From contig NZ_SKBR01000002.1 of assembly GCF_013450295.1 (NCBI RefSeq), positions 1,450,501 through 1,514,500 on the forward strand: a DNA stretch of 64,000 nt. Direction: 5' to 3'. Numbering within the stretch: position 1 is the first letter of the stretch; every line of letters begins with the position of its first letter. The notes beneath the pieces were generated by a model that was given only the letters and a program-made list of their open reading frames with translations, was not told the origin of the DNA and did not search any database. Shown here piece after piece: positions 51,055 through 60,064 of this stretch. The translations under genes were made by a program, and so were the position numbers. Source of the stretch: Streptomyces sp. AJS327 (GTDB taxonomy: Bacteria > Actinomycetota > Actinomycetes > Streptomycetales > Streptomycetaceae).

Positions 51055-52170
51055 CTACAGCACGCCCTTGCGCCACTCGCGCAGCAGGAGGTAGCCGAGG
51101 TAGGCGCCGCCCAGGGCCATGGTGTAGATGCCGACGGGCAGCTCCTCGAAGTACGGCAGCTGCTGCGCGGCGAGGTCCGCGGCGACCAGCAGCAGCGCGC
51201 CCGTCAGGGTGGCCAGCGCCAGGTGCGGGCCGGTGCCCCGGGTGAGCCGCTTGGCGATCTGCGGTGCCGTCAGCGAGATGAACGCGATGGGCCCCGCCAC
51301 GCTGACCGCCCCGGCCGAGAGGACCAGGGACAGCGTGACCGCCACGCTCTTGGTGCTGTTCGGCCGGGCGCCCAGCCCGGTGGCGAGATCGTCGCCCATC
51401 TCCCCGATGTCCAGCCGCCGGGCGATGAGCACCGTCAGCGGTACGGTGACCAGCAGCACCGTCCAGATCGTCCCGGCGTGGTCCCAGGAGCGGGTGGCCA
51501 GACTGCCGTTGATGTACGAGGTCAGCGCGGTCGCCTTGTCCCGCTCCACCGCGTACACCACGTACTGGGTGACGGCCGTGGACAGCGACGCCACCCCGAT
51601 ACCGGCCACCACCAGCCGTCCCCGGTTCCGGAAGCCGCTGCCCGTCGACACGTACACCAGGGTCATGGCGAGCGCCGCGCCCAGCACCGCGCCGGTCGGC
51701 ACCGGCACCGTGTCGGGCAGCAGCAGCGCCACGATCGCCGCGCCCGCGCCCGCCCCCGCCGCGAGCCCGATGACGTCCGGGCTGCCCAGCGGATTGCGGG
51801 TGACGGACTGGAACAGCGCCCCGGACAGCCCCAGCGCCGCCCCGGCGCCCAGCGCGACCACCAGCCGCGGGCCGCGCAGCCGCTCCAGGACGAACTCCTC
51901 CTTGCCGTCGGCGTTCCCGGCTATCGCGTCCGGCAGGGTGGCCAGCGGAATGCCCAGCCGCCCCAGCGTGAGCGTGGCGGTGGCGGCTACCGCGATCAGC
52001 ACCAGCATCAGCAGCGCGATCACCACCGACCGGGGTCGGACCGGCAGCGCCACCACCCGGCCCACCGTCAGGTACCGGCGCCCCCCGGGGAGGAGGGGCG
52101 CCGCCCCGCCCTCCGGCCGCTCCCGGTCCTCCGGGGCCTTCGGCCGCGCGGTCGCTGTCCGTCCGGTCAC
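51055..52170 (-). CDS. iron-siderophore ABC permease (FecCD family)
   Basis: The 371-residue membrane protein has about nine to ten spans and FecCD motifs: GAALGLSGALFQSVTRNPLGSPDVIGLAAGAGAGA and GPIAFISLTAPQIAKRL. The cytoplasmic extension before TM1 is long (about 45 residues). It starts at GTG 52170, overlapping the preceding permease stop (GTGA). It forms the second membrane subunit of the iron-siderophore importer. No ATPase is in this cluster. Confidence 0.92.
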   Translation of the reverse strand: MTGRTATARPKAPEDRERPEGGAAPLLPGGRRYLTVGRVVALPVRPRSVVIALLMLVLIAVAATATLTLGRLGIPLATLPDAIAGNADGKEEFVLERLRGPRLVVALGAGAALGLSGALFQSVTRNPLGSPDVIGLAAGAGAGAAIVALLLPDTVPVPTGAVLGAALAMTLVYVSTGSGFRNRGRLVVAGIGVASLSTAVTQYVVYAVERDKATALTSYINGSLATRSWDHAGTIWTVLLVTVPLTVLIARRLDIGEMGDDLATGLGARPNSTKSVAVTLSLVLSAGAVSVAGPIAFISLTAPQIAKRLTRGTGPHLALATLTGALLLVAADLAAQQLPYFEELPVGIYTMALGGAYLGYLLLREWRKGVL

Positions 52171-53201
52171 GCGGCACCCCGCATCCTGCGCACCGCGTAC
52201 AGCAGCGCCGGGGCGCCGATGAACGCGGTGACGACGCCGACCATCAACTCCTGCGGTTTGAGCAGGATCCGTCCCACCACGTCGGCCAGCAGCAGCAGCG
52301 CGGGCCCGGCGATGGCCGAGAACGCGAGCTGGAGCCGGAAGTCGATCCCGACCAGCGCCCGCACCACGTGCGGAACCGCCAGCCCGATGAAGGCGATCGG
52401 CCCGACGGCGGCGGTGGACGCGGCGCTGAGCGTGGTGGCCGCCAGCAACCCCACGGCCCGGACCAGCGCGGGCCTCGCGCCGAGCGCGGTGGCGGACTCG
52501 TTGCCCAGCGCCAGCGCGTTGAGCCCGGGCGCCAGCGGCGCCGCGAGGCAGAGCCCGACGACCGCGAACGGCAGCACCGACAGCAGCACGTCGGTGTCCC
52601 GCCCGCCCAGCGCGCCGACCACCCAGTAACGGTAGCTGTCGAACACGTCCGGCTTGCTGAGCGTCACCGCCTGCACGAAGGCGGTCAGTACGGCGGTGAG
52701 CACCGCCCCGGCGAGCACCAGCCGGACCAGGCTGGTGCTGCCCCCCGCCGAGCCGATGACGTGCACCACCAGCCCCGCGCCCAGCGCTCCCGGCAGCGCC
52801 CACCACATCGAGGCGGTGCTGCCGGTGGCGCCGAGGAAGGCGGTGGCGGCGACGACCGAGGCCGCCGCCCCGGCGTTGATACCGAGCAGCCCGGGGTCGG
52901 CCAGCGGGTTGCGGGTCACGCCCTGCATCAGGGTGCCCGCGACGGCGAGGCAGACCCCGGCGAGGACGCCGATCGCCGTCCGCGGATAGCGGCTCTCCAC
53001 GATGGTGGTGGTGTCGGCGTCGGCGCTGCCGGTGAGCACGTCCACCACGTCACCGAACGAGGTGTCGCTGCTGCCGAACATGACGCTGGCGCACAGCGCG
53101 AGGCCGAGCACGACGAGTCCGCCGAGCAGGGTGAGCGCCCGCCGGGTGGCGCGTGACCCGGCGGGCGCGTCCTTCCCCTGGGTGGGTGTGGTGATGGTCA
53201 T
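52167..53201 (-). CDS. iron-siderophore ABC permease (FecCD family)
   Basis: The 344-residue membrane protein shows AGVCLAVAGTLMQGVTRNPLADPGLLGINAGAAASVV and GPIAFIGLAVPHVVRAL, the FecCD core. It lies 17 bp downstream of the lipoprotein gene and overlaps the next permease by 4 nt. The pair would form the heterodimeric channel for the ferric siderophore. Confidence 0.92.
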   Translation of the reverse strand: MTITTPTQGKDAPAGSRATRRALTLLGGLVVLGLALCASVMFGSSDTSFGDVVDVLTGSADADTTTIVESRYPRTAIGVLAGVCLAVAGTLMQGVTRNPLADPGLLGINAGAAASVVAATAFLGATGSTASMWWALPGALGAGLVVHVIGSAGGSTSLVRLVLAGAVLTAVLTAFVQAVTLSKPDVFDSYRYWVVGALGGRDTDVLLSVLPFAVVGLCLAAPLAPGLNALALGNESATALGARPALVRAVGLLAATTLSAASTAAVGPIAFIGLAVPHVVRALVGIDFRLQLAFSAIAGPALLLLADVVGRILLKPQELMVGVVTAFIGAPALLYAVRRMRGAA

Positions 53202-53218
53202 CCGGTGGATGCAGCCCC

Positions 53219-54256
53219 TCAGTCGTCGAGTGCGGCGACGGCCTTGTCAATCAGGGGAAGATAGCGGTCCACCATCCAGGGGACGGTCAGGGGGTTGATC
53301 ATCGAGGAGGCGGTGACGAAGGAGTTGGTCTCGCTGGCGACCACCGCGCCCTGCTCGATCGCCGGGATCTTCGAGTACAGCGGCTGCTTCTCGATCTCCT
53401 TGCGGCTCTTCTTGTCGCTGTAGAACGTGAAGATCAGGTCGCTCTTGGAGAGCTTCTTCGCGTTCTCCAGGCCGATCAGCGCCGAGTCGGTGCCCTCGGT
53501 CTCCTTGAACGTCTTCACCACCGGGTCGACCTTCAGACCCAGCGAGGAGACCATCTCGACCCGCTGCTCCTCGGGCAGGAAGACGCCCAGCGTGCCCGGC
53601 CCGTCGGTGTAGATGTACGAGAAGGAGTGCTTCTTGTAGCCCGGCCGCTTCGCCGCCGCGGCGGACAGCTGCTTCTTGATGCGGGATATCAGGTCGTCGG
53701 CCTTCTCGGGCTTGCCCAGCGCCTTGGCGATCAGCTCGATCTGCTCGTCCCAGTTGGTGGACCACGCCTTGTCGGGGTAGGCGACGGTGGGTGCGATGTC
53801 CGACAGCAGCTTGAACTGCTCCTTGGTGATGCCGGACCACGGCGCGAGGATCACGTCCGGCTCCAGCTCGATGATCGCCTCGATGTCGAGCTCCTCACCG
53901 CCCTTGAACTGCTTGGGCAGTTTGTCGCCCCGGCTCTTCACCGCCTGGTGCACCCATGGCAGGTAGCCCGTCTTGTCGCTTCCCCACTCGTAGCGCTCGA
54001 CACCGACGGGCGTGTGGCCGAGGGCGATGGCGGTCTCCGTGGAGCCCTGCCCCAACGTGACCACGCGCTCGGGCTGTTCCTCGATCTTGGCCTCGCCGAG
54101 GGCGCTCTTGAGGGTCACCGGGAACGCTCCGCCGCCCTTGCCGGAGGAGCTGGAGGAGTCCTGGTCGTCAGACGAGCAGGCGCCCAGGAACAGAGCGGCG
54201 GCGGCGACCGAGGCGACGGCCGCCTGCCGACGGAAGCGGGTGGACCAGGAGGGCAT
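53219..54256 (-). CDS. iron-siderophore ABC transporter substrate-binding lipoprotein
   Basis: The 345-residue protein has a lipoprotein signal peptide with lipobox LFLGAC (Cys27), an acidic/Ser linker, and the FecB/FepB-type periplasmic binding fold (ERVVTLGQGSTETAIALGHTPVGVE; LEPDVILAPWSGITKEQF). It captures a ferric siderophore, type not determinable. It is the first gene of the iron-uptake operon, and its expression should be repressed by iron via the DmdR/IdeR-type box at 54399-54417. Confidence 0.93.
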   Translation of the reverse strand: MPSWSTRFRRQAAVASVAAAALFLGACSSDDQDSSSSSGKGGGAFPVTLKSALGEAKIEEQPERVVTLGQGSTETAIALGHTPVGVERYEWGSDKTGYLPWVHQAVKSRGDKLPKQFKGGEELDIEAIIELEPDVILAPWSGITKEQFKLLSDIAPTVAYPDKAWSTNWDEQIELIAKALGKPEKADDLISRIKKQLSAAAAKRPGYKKHSFSYIYTDGPGTLGVFLPEEQRVEMVSSLGLKVDPVVKTFKETEGTDSALIGLENAKKLSKSDLIFTFYSDKKSRKEIEKQPLYSKIPAIEQGAVVASETNSFVTASSMINPLTVPWMVDRYLPLIDKAVAALDD

Positions 54257-54398
54257 GGCGTTCCTCAAGTGTGTCGTGGGGACGGTGGGGCCGTTCCCGT
54301 CGGTGAGGCCCGGCCAACCGGCCCGGGCGGTGTCACGCGGCGGAGCCCGGGGTATCCGTTCACGGGGACGGACGCCCCCGGCGGGACGCGCAGTCACT

Positions 54399-54417
54399 TT
54401 AGGCAAGCCTAAGCTAA
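54399..54417 (-). promoter_or_regulatory. DmdR/IdeR iron box
   Basis: Read on the minus strand this 19-mer is TTAGCTTAGGCTTGCCTAA, which matches the actinobacterial iron box TTAGGTTAGGCTCACCTAA at 16 of 19 positions. It lies 143 bp upstream of the siderophore-binding lipoprotein, the correct place to repress the operon when iron is plentiful. Confidence 0.85.
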
Positions 54418-54965
54418 GTAAGAATTCCCTTTCAACTGGCCCCACCAGAGCGGAAACTCCCCACCGTCCCCGGCTCACCCCCGACGGCTCCCCGCCCCGC
54501 CGCGCTCCACTCGACGGGGGTGACCCCAACTCCCCGCCCCGGCCCGGCCGTTCATTCCCGAGCCCGCGTTCCCCCCACCCGCCGCGGTCGGTTGGAACCC
54601 ATGGCCGCACCAGAGCCGCCCTGCCCCGCCGCCGGTGCGAAGCCCGCGAAGCGGGTGTGTACCGTCCCGCGCCGCCGCCCCTCCGGCCATCGCCCCTCCG
54701 TCCGTCCCCGTCGCCCCGTTCCCCTCGGCCGGTCCGGTGCTCCGCCGACCCGCGCGCGTCCCGGCCGGCCCGTCCCGTCACCCCCGCCGACCGCACCCAC
54801 CGGCCACCGATGACCGGGAAGGCGGGACGGAGGGGTGGGGGAGTGGGGGCGACAGGGGATGGGGGCGTGAGGGGTACGGGGTGGGGCCGTCGGGTGGGTG
54901 GCCGGTGGGTCTCGGTCGTGGCGCCGGGAGTGTGCGGAAACATGGCGGGAACCTTCAGGAAACTC

Positions 54966-54994
54966 TTGACGCCGCCGATCGCGAACCTTTAGAT
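54966..54994 (+). promoter_or_regulatory. predicted promoter for the MFS/FGGY/GlpD/GlpP operon
   Basis: TTGACG (54966-54971) is separated by 17 bp from TTAGAT (54989-54994). Transcription would start near 55001-55003, giving a 5' leader of about 125 nt before the MFS ATG at 55128. Confidence 0.55.
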
Positions 54995-54997
54995 GGT

Positions 54998-55028
54998 GGT
55001 CGTACTTCCGCTACGACCGTTGTCGTAG
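54998..55028 (+). promoter_or_regulatory. overlapping inverted repeats (mutually exclusive hairpins)
   Basis: GGTCGTA (54998-55004) pairs with TACGACC (55012-55018), while CTACGAC (55011-55017) pairs with GTCGTAG (55022-55028). The two stems share the central arm and cannot form together. The three copies of GTCGTA also make a plausible DNA operator at the transcription start. Confidence 0.6.
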
Positions 55029-55034
55029 CTCTGG

Positions 55035-55086
55035 GCAGGCACAGACAAAGACCACCTGTCGGTGGCTCCGCTGTGTCTGCTTTTTT
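55035..55086 (+). terminator. intrinsic-terminator-like hairpin in the leader (attenuator)
   Basis: GCAGGCACAG (55035-55044) pairs with CTGTGTCTGC (55071-55080), with one G-T pair, enclosing an inner stem CCACC/GGTGG (55052-55065), and is followed directly by six T's (55081-55086). No plus-strand gene precedes it, so it belongs to the leader of the following operon. With a GlpP-family antiterminator encoded downstream, it is the expected control point. Confidence 0.72.
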
Positions 55087-55127
55087 CACGTTGTGTCACC
55101 GAACAGGTCCTCCGCAAAGGTGGATTC

Positions 55128-56570
55128 ATGGCACAACGTCCGAGCGTCAAAGGCGTCGCCGACATCGTCTCGCTCATCGACGGTCTCCGGACCGTCACCG
55201 GTCGCGCACGCGTGACCTGGTACCTCGTCTTCGGCGGGCTCTTCCTCGACGCCTACGCCAACGCGGCACTGAGCGCGGGCCTCGGCCCGATGACCGACCA
55301 GATGGAGCTTTCCAGCACCCAGATATCGGTCCTCACCGCCACCGCGCCCGCGCTGGCGATCCTGTTCAACCCCATCGGTGGCTGGCTCGCCACCCGTATC
55401 GGGCGCGTCCCCCCGCTGCTTATCGCCAAGGTGCTGGCGGTGGCCGGGGCGATGCTCGCCGCCTTCGCGGGGGACTTCACCACCGTCTGGTTCGGCCGGG
55501 TCCTGGTCGGCATGGCCTACGGCATCGACTTCGCCGTCGCGATGGCCCTGCTCGCCGAGTACACGCCCAAGGCCAGCAGCGGCCGCCTCAACCTGTGGCA
55601 GGCCGTCTGGTACACGGCGACCACCAGCAACCTGGTGCTCGCGCTCGGCTTCTTCCACCTCGACGTGGGACAGGACATCTGGCGCTGGTCGCTGGGGTCC
55701 GCCGGCGTGATAGCGGCCGCCCTGCTGATCCTCCAGGCGATCTGGCTCGTCGAGAGCCCCGCCTGGCTCGCGAGCAAGGGACGGCTCACCGAGGCGGTGC
55801 GCAACCTGCGGCGCATCTACGGCATTGACGCGGTCGCGGAGGAGCCCGAGGACGGCACCGGACCGGCCACCCAGGCGCCCACCATCGGTTTCCGGCACGC
55901 CGGACTGCTCTTCCGGGGCGCCTACCTGCCGCGCACCATCCTCTCCTCGGTGATCTCCCTCGCCCAGGGCATGCAGTACTTCGCCGTCGGCTGGTACCTC
56001 CCGGTGATCAGCCTGACGATCTTCGGGGACAGCTTCGAGAAGGCCACCATGGGCTCGATCGTCTTCAACGCGGTCGGCATCGGCGGCGGGCTCGCCTCCG
56101 CGTACCTGGGTTACCGGCTCGGCCTGCGGATGAGTTCCGCCTGGGGCTTCGGCGGCGTGTTCGTCGCCCTCGTCCTGATGGGCCTGACCTTCGGCTCCGC
56201 CCCGATCGTCATCGCCTTCTGCCTGCCCGTGCTGTTCATCCTCTGCCACTCGGCGGGCCCCGGAGCCAACGGCAAGTCCATCGCCGCGCTCTCCTACAGC
56301 AGCGACATCCGCGCCCTCGGCACCGGCGTCACCGGCATGGTCGGCAGCTTCGGCAGCGTCGTCGGGCTCTACGTCTTCCCGCAGATCAAGGACGCGCTCG
56401 GCCTGGGCAACACCTTCCTCGTGCTGTCCGTCGTGCCGCTCCTCGGCCTGATCACCTGTCTGGTCATCAGCTGGGAGCCCACCCGTGCCGACGCCTCCCC
56501 CGACAAGGACGACACCCTCCCCGCCGACGGCGCCCCCGCGGTGACCACCACCGGCGCGCACGACCGCTGA
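55128..56570 (+). CDS. MFS transporter
   Basis: The 480-residue MFS protein has about twelve spans (LVFGGLFLDAYANAALSAGLGPM in TM1; NPIGGWLATRIGRVPPL; GRVLVGMAYGIDFAVAMALLAEYTPK) of the metabolite/sugar porter type. It heads the operon with the FGGY kinase, GlpD-like dehydrogenase and GlpP-family genes and presumably imports their substrate, in place of a glycerol facilitator. The start ATG 55128 follows AAAGGTGG. The tail (last 30 residues) is hydrophilic and Asp/Thr-rich. Confidence 0.88.
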   Translation: MAQRPSVKGVADIVSLIDGLRTVTGRARVTWYLVFGGLFLDAYANAALSAGLGPMTDQMELSSTQISVLTATAPALAILFNPIGGWLATRIGRVPPLLIAKVLAVAGAMLAAFAGDFTTVWFGRVLVGMAYGIDFAVAMALLAEYTPKASSGRLNLWQAVWYTATTSNLVLALGFFHLDVGQDIWRWSLGSAGVIAAALLILQAIWLVESPAWLASKGRLTEAVRNLRRIYGIDAVAEEPEDGTGPATQAPTIGFRHAGLLFRGAYLPRTILSSVISLAQGMQYFAVGWYLPVISLTIFGDSFEKATMGSIVFNAVGIGGGLASAYLGYRLGLRMSSAWGFGGVFVALVLMGLTFGSAPIVIAFCLPVLFILCHSAGPGANGKSIAALSYSSDIRALGTGVTGMVGSFGSVVGLYVFPQIKDALGLGNTFLVLSVVPLLGLITCLVISWEPTRADASPDKDDTLPADGAPAVTTTGAHDR

Positions 56571-56627
56571 CCCGCCGCACCACCACGGCACACCTCAGTA
56601 CGGCACACCGCCACACGCAGTCGCAGT

Positions 56628-56656
56628 GGCCGGCGCGGCTCCCCGCCGCGCCGGCC
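56628..56656 (+). other. 11-bp stem-loop between MFS and kinase genes
   Basis: GGCCGGCGCGG (56628-56638) and CCGCGCCGGCC (56646-56656) form a perfect stem with a 7-nt loop inside the operon, 58 nt after the MFS stop and 61 nt before the kinase start. No T-tract follows. It may adjust mRNA processing or ratios of the two products. Confidence 0.45.
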
Positions 56657-56717
56657 GGACACCACCGCCGGACCGGTACGACGGCCGCCCGGCGCACCCC
56701 GGAAGGAAGGGGCTGGG

Positions 56718-58379
56718 ATGACCACGCGGACAACGACGACCACGCGGAACACGACCCCGCGGGCCGCCGACGGCGCCCGCCGCGGCGTACTCGCCGTCGA
56801 CGAGGGCACCACCGGCACCCGCGCCGGAGTCGTGCTCGACTCCGGCGCCGTCGACGAGGTGTTCTACCAGCCGATCAGGGTCAGCCACCCCGATCCGCTC
56901 TCCGTCGAGCAGGACCCGATGGAGATCTGGACCGCCACCCTCGACGTGTGCCGCCGCGCCCTGAACCACGCCCGCGAGGAGGGGGTGGAGGTCACCGCCG
57001 TCGCGCTCACCACACAGCGCGCCACCGCCATCCTCTGGGACCGCGTCACCGGCCTGCCCCTGCTGCCCGCGGTCGTCTGGCAGGACCGCCGCTACGCCCG
57101 CGAGATGCTCGCCTACGAGGCCGAGTGGGACCAGGTACTGCTCGCCCGGACCGGCCGTCCCGTCGGCTCCCGCGCCCCCTACCTCTGGGCCGCCCGCCAG
57201 ATCGAACGGCGCCCCGAGGTGGCCGCCGCCCACCGCGAGGGCCGCCTCCTCTTCGGAACCGTCGACACCTGGCTGATCTGGCAGCTCACCGGCGGCGCCA
57301 CGCACGCCACCACCGCCACCAACGCCTGCTCCACCGGCGGCTACCTGCTGCGCGAACACGCCTGGGACCTGGAGTGGATCGGCCACCAGGGCTTCCCCAC
57401 CCAGCTCCTGCCCGACCTCCGCGCGGACGACGCCGACTTCGGCGTCACCGACGCCGACACCCTCGGCGTCGCGGTGCCGCTCGCCGCCTCCATGGGCGAC
57501 CAGCACGCCGCGCTGCTGGCCCTCGGGGGCCTGCGCGCCGGCGATGGCATGTGCGTCTACGGCACCGGCGCCTTCGTGGACGTCACCACCGGCGCCGAAC
57601 CCGCGCTGCCGCGACCCGACATCTCCGGCGTCCTCGCCCAGCCCGGCTGGCGGCAGGGCGACACCACCCGCTACAGCCTGGAGGGCTACAGCCCCACCAT
57701 CGGCTCCGCCCTCCGCTGGCTCTGCGACGAGCTGGGCATGTTCGGCTCACCCCGCGAGATCGGCGAACTCGCCGCCCAGGGCCGCCGCGGCACCCGCCGG
57801 AACCGCCCCACCTTCGTGCCCGCGCTCGCCGGGATCCGCGTCCCGCTCTGGCGTCCGGAGGCCACCGGCGCGCTGACCGGCCTCAGCCTCGCCACCACCA
57901 AGGCCGACATCGCCCGCGCCGTCCTGGAGGGCATCGCCCACTCCGTCGCCGACCTCGTCGACGGCGTCGCCGCCACCATGGGCGCCCCCTTCCGCCAACT
58001 CACCGTCGGCGGCGGTGTCTCCGGCAGCGACCAGCTGCTGCGCATCCAGGCCGACCTGCTCGGCATGCCCCTGGAACGCGCCGCCGACTCCGCCACCGCC
58101 AGCCTGCGCGGCAGCGCCTACCTGGCGGGCGTCAGCACCGGCCTCTGGTCCTCCCTGGAGGAGGTCGTCCACGCCCAGCCCGCCGGCCAGACCTACCAGC
58201 CCGAACTGGACGAGGACGACCGCGCCGAGGGCCGCGCCGCCTGGCACGCGCTCTTCGGCGACCACCTCGGGGAGCCGCTGCCGCGGGTCGACCCACCCCG
58301 GGCCGACCCCGCCCACGACGGCCCCCAGACCACCGCACCCCCCGCGGCCGGAACGCCGCACCGCGACAGCAGGAGTTGA
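56718..58379 (+). CDS. FGGY-family kinase, glycerol-kinase-like
   Basis: The 553-residue kinase is most like glycerol kinase: VLAVDEGTTGTRAGVV, TTQRATAILWDRVTGLPLLPAVVWQDRR, DTWLIWQLTGGATHATTATNACSTGG, MGDQHAALLALGG and YGTGAFV. Glycerol kinases have NQRE at the substrate site; here it is TQRA, so the Glu that contacts glycerol is replaced by Ala, while the Asp of GDQ, Trp of VWQ and Phe of GTGAF are kept. The N-terminus and C-terminal 45 residues are Thr/Pro-rich extensions. Its substrate may therefore be a glycerol analogue or derivative. Confidence 0.88.
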   Translation: MTTRTTTTTRNTTPRAADGARRGVLAVDEGTTGTRAGVVLDSGAVDEVFYQPIRVSHPDPLSVEQDPMEIWTATLDVCRRALNHAREEGVEVTAVALTTQRATAILWDRVTGLPLLPAVVWQDRRYAREMLAYEAEWDQVLLARTGRPVGSRAPYLWAARQIERRPEVAAAHREGRLLFGTVDTWLIWQLTGGATHATTATNACSTGGYLLREHAWDLEWIGHQGFPTQLLPDLRADDADFGVTDADTLGVAVPLAASMGDQHAALLALGGLRAGDGMCVYGTGAFVDVTTGAEPALPRPDISGVLAQPGWRQGDTTRYSLEGYSPTIGSALRWLCDELGMFGSPREIGELAAQGRRGTRRNRPTFVPALAGIRVPLWRPEATGALTGLSLATTKADIARAVLEGIAHSVADLVDGVAATMGAPFRQLTVGGGVSGSDQLLRIQADLLGMPLERAADSATASLRGSAYLAGVSTGLWSSLEEVVHAQPAGQTYQPELDEDDRAEGRAAWHALFGDHLGEPLPRVDPPRADPAHDGPQTTAPPAAGTPHRDSRS

Positions 58380-58381
58380 TT

Positions 58382-60064
58382 GTGTTTTCCTTGCCCGCCC
58401 GCACCCCGGGGCGCGCCTCGGCCGCGACCCGCAGCAGCGCCCTGCTGCTGGACAGAGAGCGCACCAAGCGGCGGCTCGCGGACGACCAGTTCGACGTGCT
58501 CGTCATCGGCGGCGGCATCACCGGGGTCTACACCGCGCTGGACGCCGTCTCCCGGGGCCTGCGCACCGCCCTCGTCGAGAAGGACGACTTCGCCTCCGGC
58601 ACCTCCTCGAAGTCCTCGAAGATGGTGCACGGCGGCCTCCGCTACATCGAGCAGGGCAACGTCAACCTGGTCCGCCACTCGCTGCTGGAACGCCACCGCT
58701 TCCGGAAGAACGCCCCGCACCTCGTCCACCGGCTGCCCTTCCTCTTCCCCATCCTGGAGAAGGAGGGCGTGTTCGACCCCCGCCTCGCCAAGGGCTTCGA
58801 GGGCCTGCTGTGGACCTACGACCTGGTCGGCGGCTGGCGCATCGGCAAACTCCACCAGCGCCTCACCGTCCCCCAGGTCCTCGCCCACGCGCCGACGCTC
58901 CGCTCCGAACACCTCAGCGGCGGGCTGATGTACTTCGACAGCCGCGCCGACGACGCCCGCCTCACCCTCACCGTCGCCCGCACCGCCGCCGCGCTCGGCG
59001 CCACCATCCTCAACGGCGCCCGCGTCGACGCGCTCCTCACCACCGGCGGGAAGGCACGCGGCGCCCGCGCCGTCATCGACGGTGACGAGGTGGAGATCCG
59101 CGCCCACGCCGTCGTGAACGCCACCGGCGTGTGGAGCGACCGGGTCGACGCGATGGCCGACGAACGCCACGCCGACCGGGTACGGCCCGCCAAGGGCGTG
59201 CACATCGTGGTGCCCTGGCACAAGGTCCGTATCGACTGCACGGTCACCGTGCCCATACCCGGCCGCGCCCGCCGCGCCACCTGCACCCGCTGGGGCGACA
59301 CCGTCGTCCTGGGCACCACCGACAACGACTACCAGGGCTCCCCGGACGACGTGCACTGCACCCGCCCCGAGATGGAGTTCCTGCTGGAGGGCGCGCGCAC
59401 CGCCTTCGACGCCGACCTCACCCCCGACGACGTGCTCGGCAGCATCGGGGGACTGCGTCCCCTGGTCGCCGGGAAGGAGGGCGCGACGCTCGACATGAGC
59501 CGCGACCACCACATCACCGTCGGCCCCACCGGCATGGTCAGCGTCACCGGCGGCAAGCTCACCACCAGCCGTCACATGGGCGAACTCGTCATCGACAAGG
59601 TGCTCGGGGTACTCGGCCGCAAGGCCCGGAGCCGCACCGTCCGCCTCCCGTTGCTGGGCGGCGCCGGGTACGACGCGGAGGCCGTCGCCGCCTCCGGCGG
59701 CCTCGCCGCGCACCTCGGCGAGCGCTACGGCACCGAGGCCCGGTTCGTCCACGACCTGATCGCCGAGGACCCCGACCTCGCCCGGCCCGTCGTCGCCGGA
59801 CTGCCCTACACCCGCGCCGAGGTCGTCTACGCCGCCCGCGCCGAACTCGCCCGGTCCGTGGACGACGTGCTCTCCCGGCGGCTGCGCGCCCGGCTGTTCG
59901 CCCGGGACGCCTCCGCCGAGGCCGCACCCGAGGTCGGCGCCCTGCTCGGGCGGGAACTCGGACTCACCGGGGCAGAGGTGGAGCGACAGGTCTCCGACTA
60001 CCTGGCCGACGTACGGCACGAGAAGGCCGTCCTGTTCGAGGAACCCGAAGGAGCAGCAGCATGA
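58382..60064 (+). CDS. glpD: glycerol-3-phosphate dehydrogenase-like FAD oxidoreductase (GlpD family)
   Basis: The 560-residue flavoprotein has the GlpD pattern: DVLVIGGGITGVYTALDAVSRGL, DDFASGTSSKSSKMVHGGLRYIEQGN, NATGVWSDRVD and GKEGATLDMSRDHHI, with a C-terminal GlpD helical domain. Expected reaction: glycerol 3-phosphate to dihydroxyacetone phosphate with electrons to quinone at the membrane. If the adjacent kinase uses a glycerol analogue, this enzyme may act on that phosphate. GTG 58382 has AGGAG 6 nt upstream and overlaps nothing but the kinase's last bases by spacing of 2 nt. The next start overlaps its stop by ATGA. Confidence 0.88.
   Translation: MFSLPARTPGRASAATRSSALLLDRERTKRRLADDQFDVLVIGGGITGVYTALDAVSRGLRTALVEKDDFASGTSSKSSKMVHGGLRYIEQGNVNLVRHSLLERHRFRKNAPHLVHRLPFLFPILEKEGVFDPRLAKGFEGLLWTYDLVGGWRIGKLHQRLTVPQVLAHAPTLRSEHLSGGLMYFDSRADDARLTLTVARTAAALGATILNGARVDALLTTGGKARGARAVIDGDEVEIRAHAVVNATGVWSDRVDAMADERHADRVRPAKGVHIVVPWHKVRIDCTVTVPIPGRARRATCTRWGDTVVLGTTDNDYQGSPDDVHCTRPEMEFLLEGARTAFDADLTPDDVLGSIGGLRPLVAGKEGATLDMSRDHHITVGPTGMVSVTGGKLTTSRHMGELVIDKVLGVLGRKARSRTVRLPLLGGAGYDAEAVAASGGLAAHLGERYGTEARFVHDLIAEDPDLARPVVAGLPYTRAEVVYAARAELARSVDDVLSRRLRARLFARDASAEAAPEVGALLGRELGLTGAEVERQVSDYLADVRHEKAVLFEEPEGAAA

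Larger units (their letters stand above)
54257..55127. promoter_or_regulatory. 871-bp intergenic region with iron box and MFS-operon leader
   Basis: The left part holds the iron box for the siderophore operon. The centre, 54430-54950, is GC-rich with no supported gene. The right part contains the promoter at 54966-54994 and the leader with alternative hairpins and a terminator-like element, all listed separately. Confidence 0.7.

Noticed and set aside
55035..55086. Classic metabolite riboswitch
   Set aside because: I see no match to a known aptamer; the structure is a terminator with a GlpP-family gene nearby, so protein-mediated antitermination is a better explanation.
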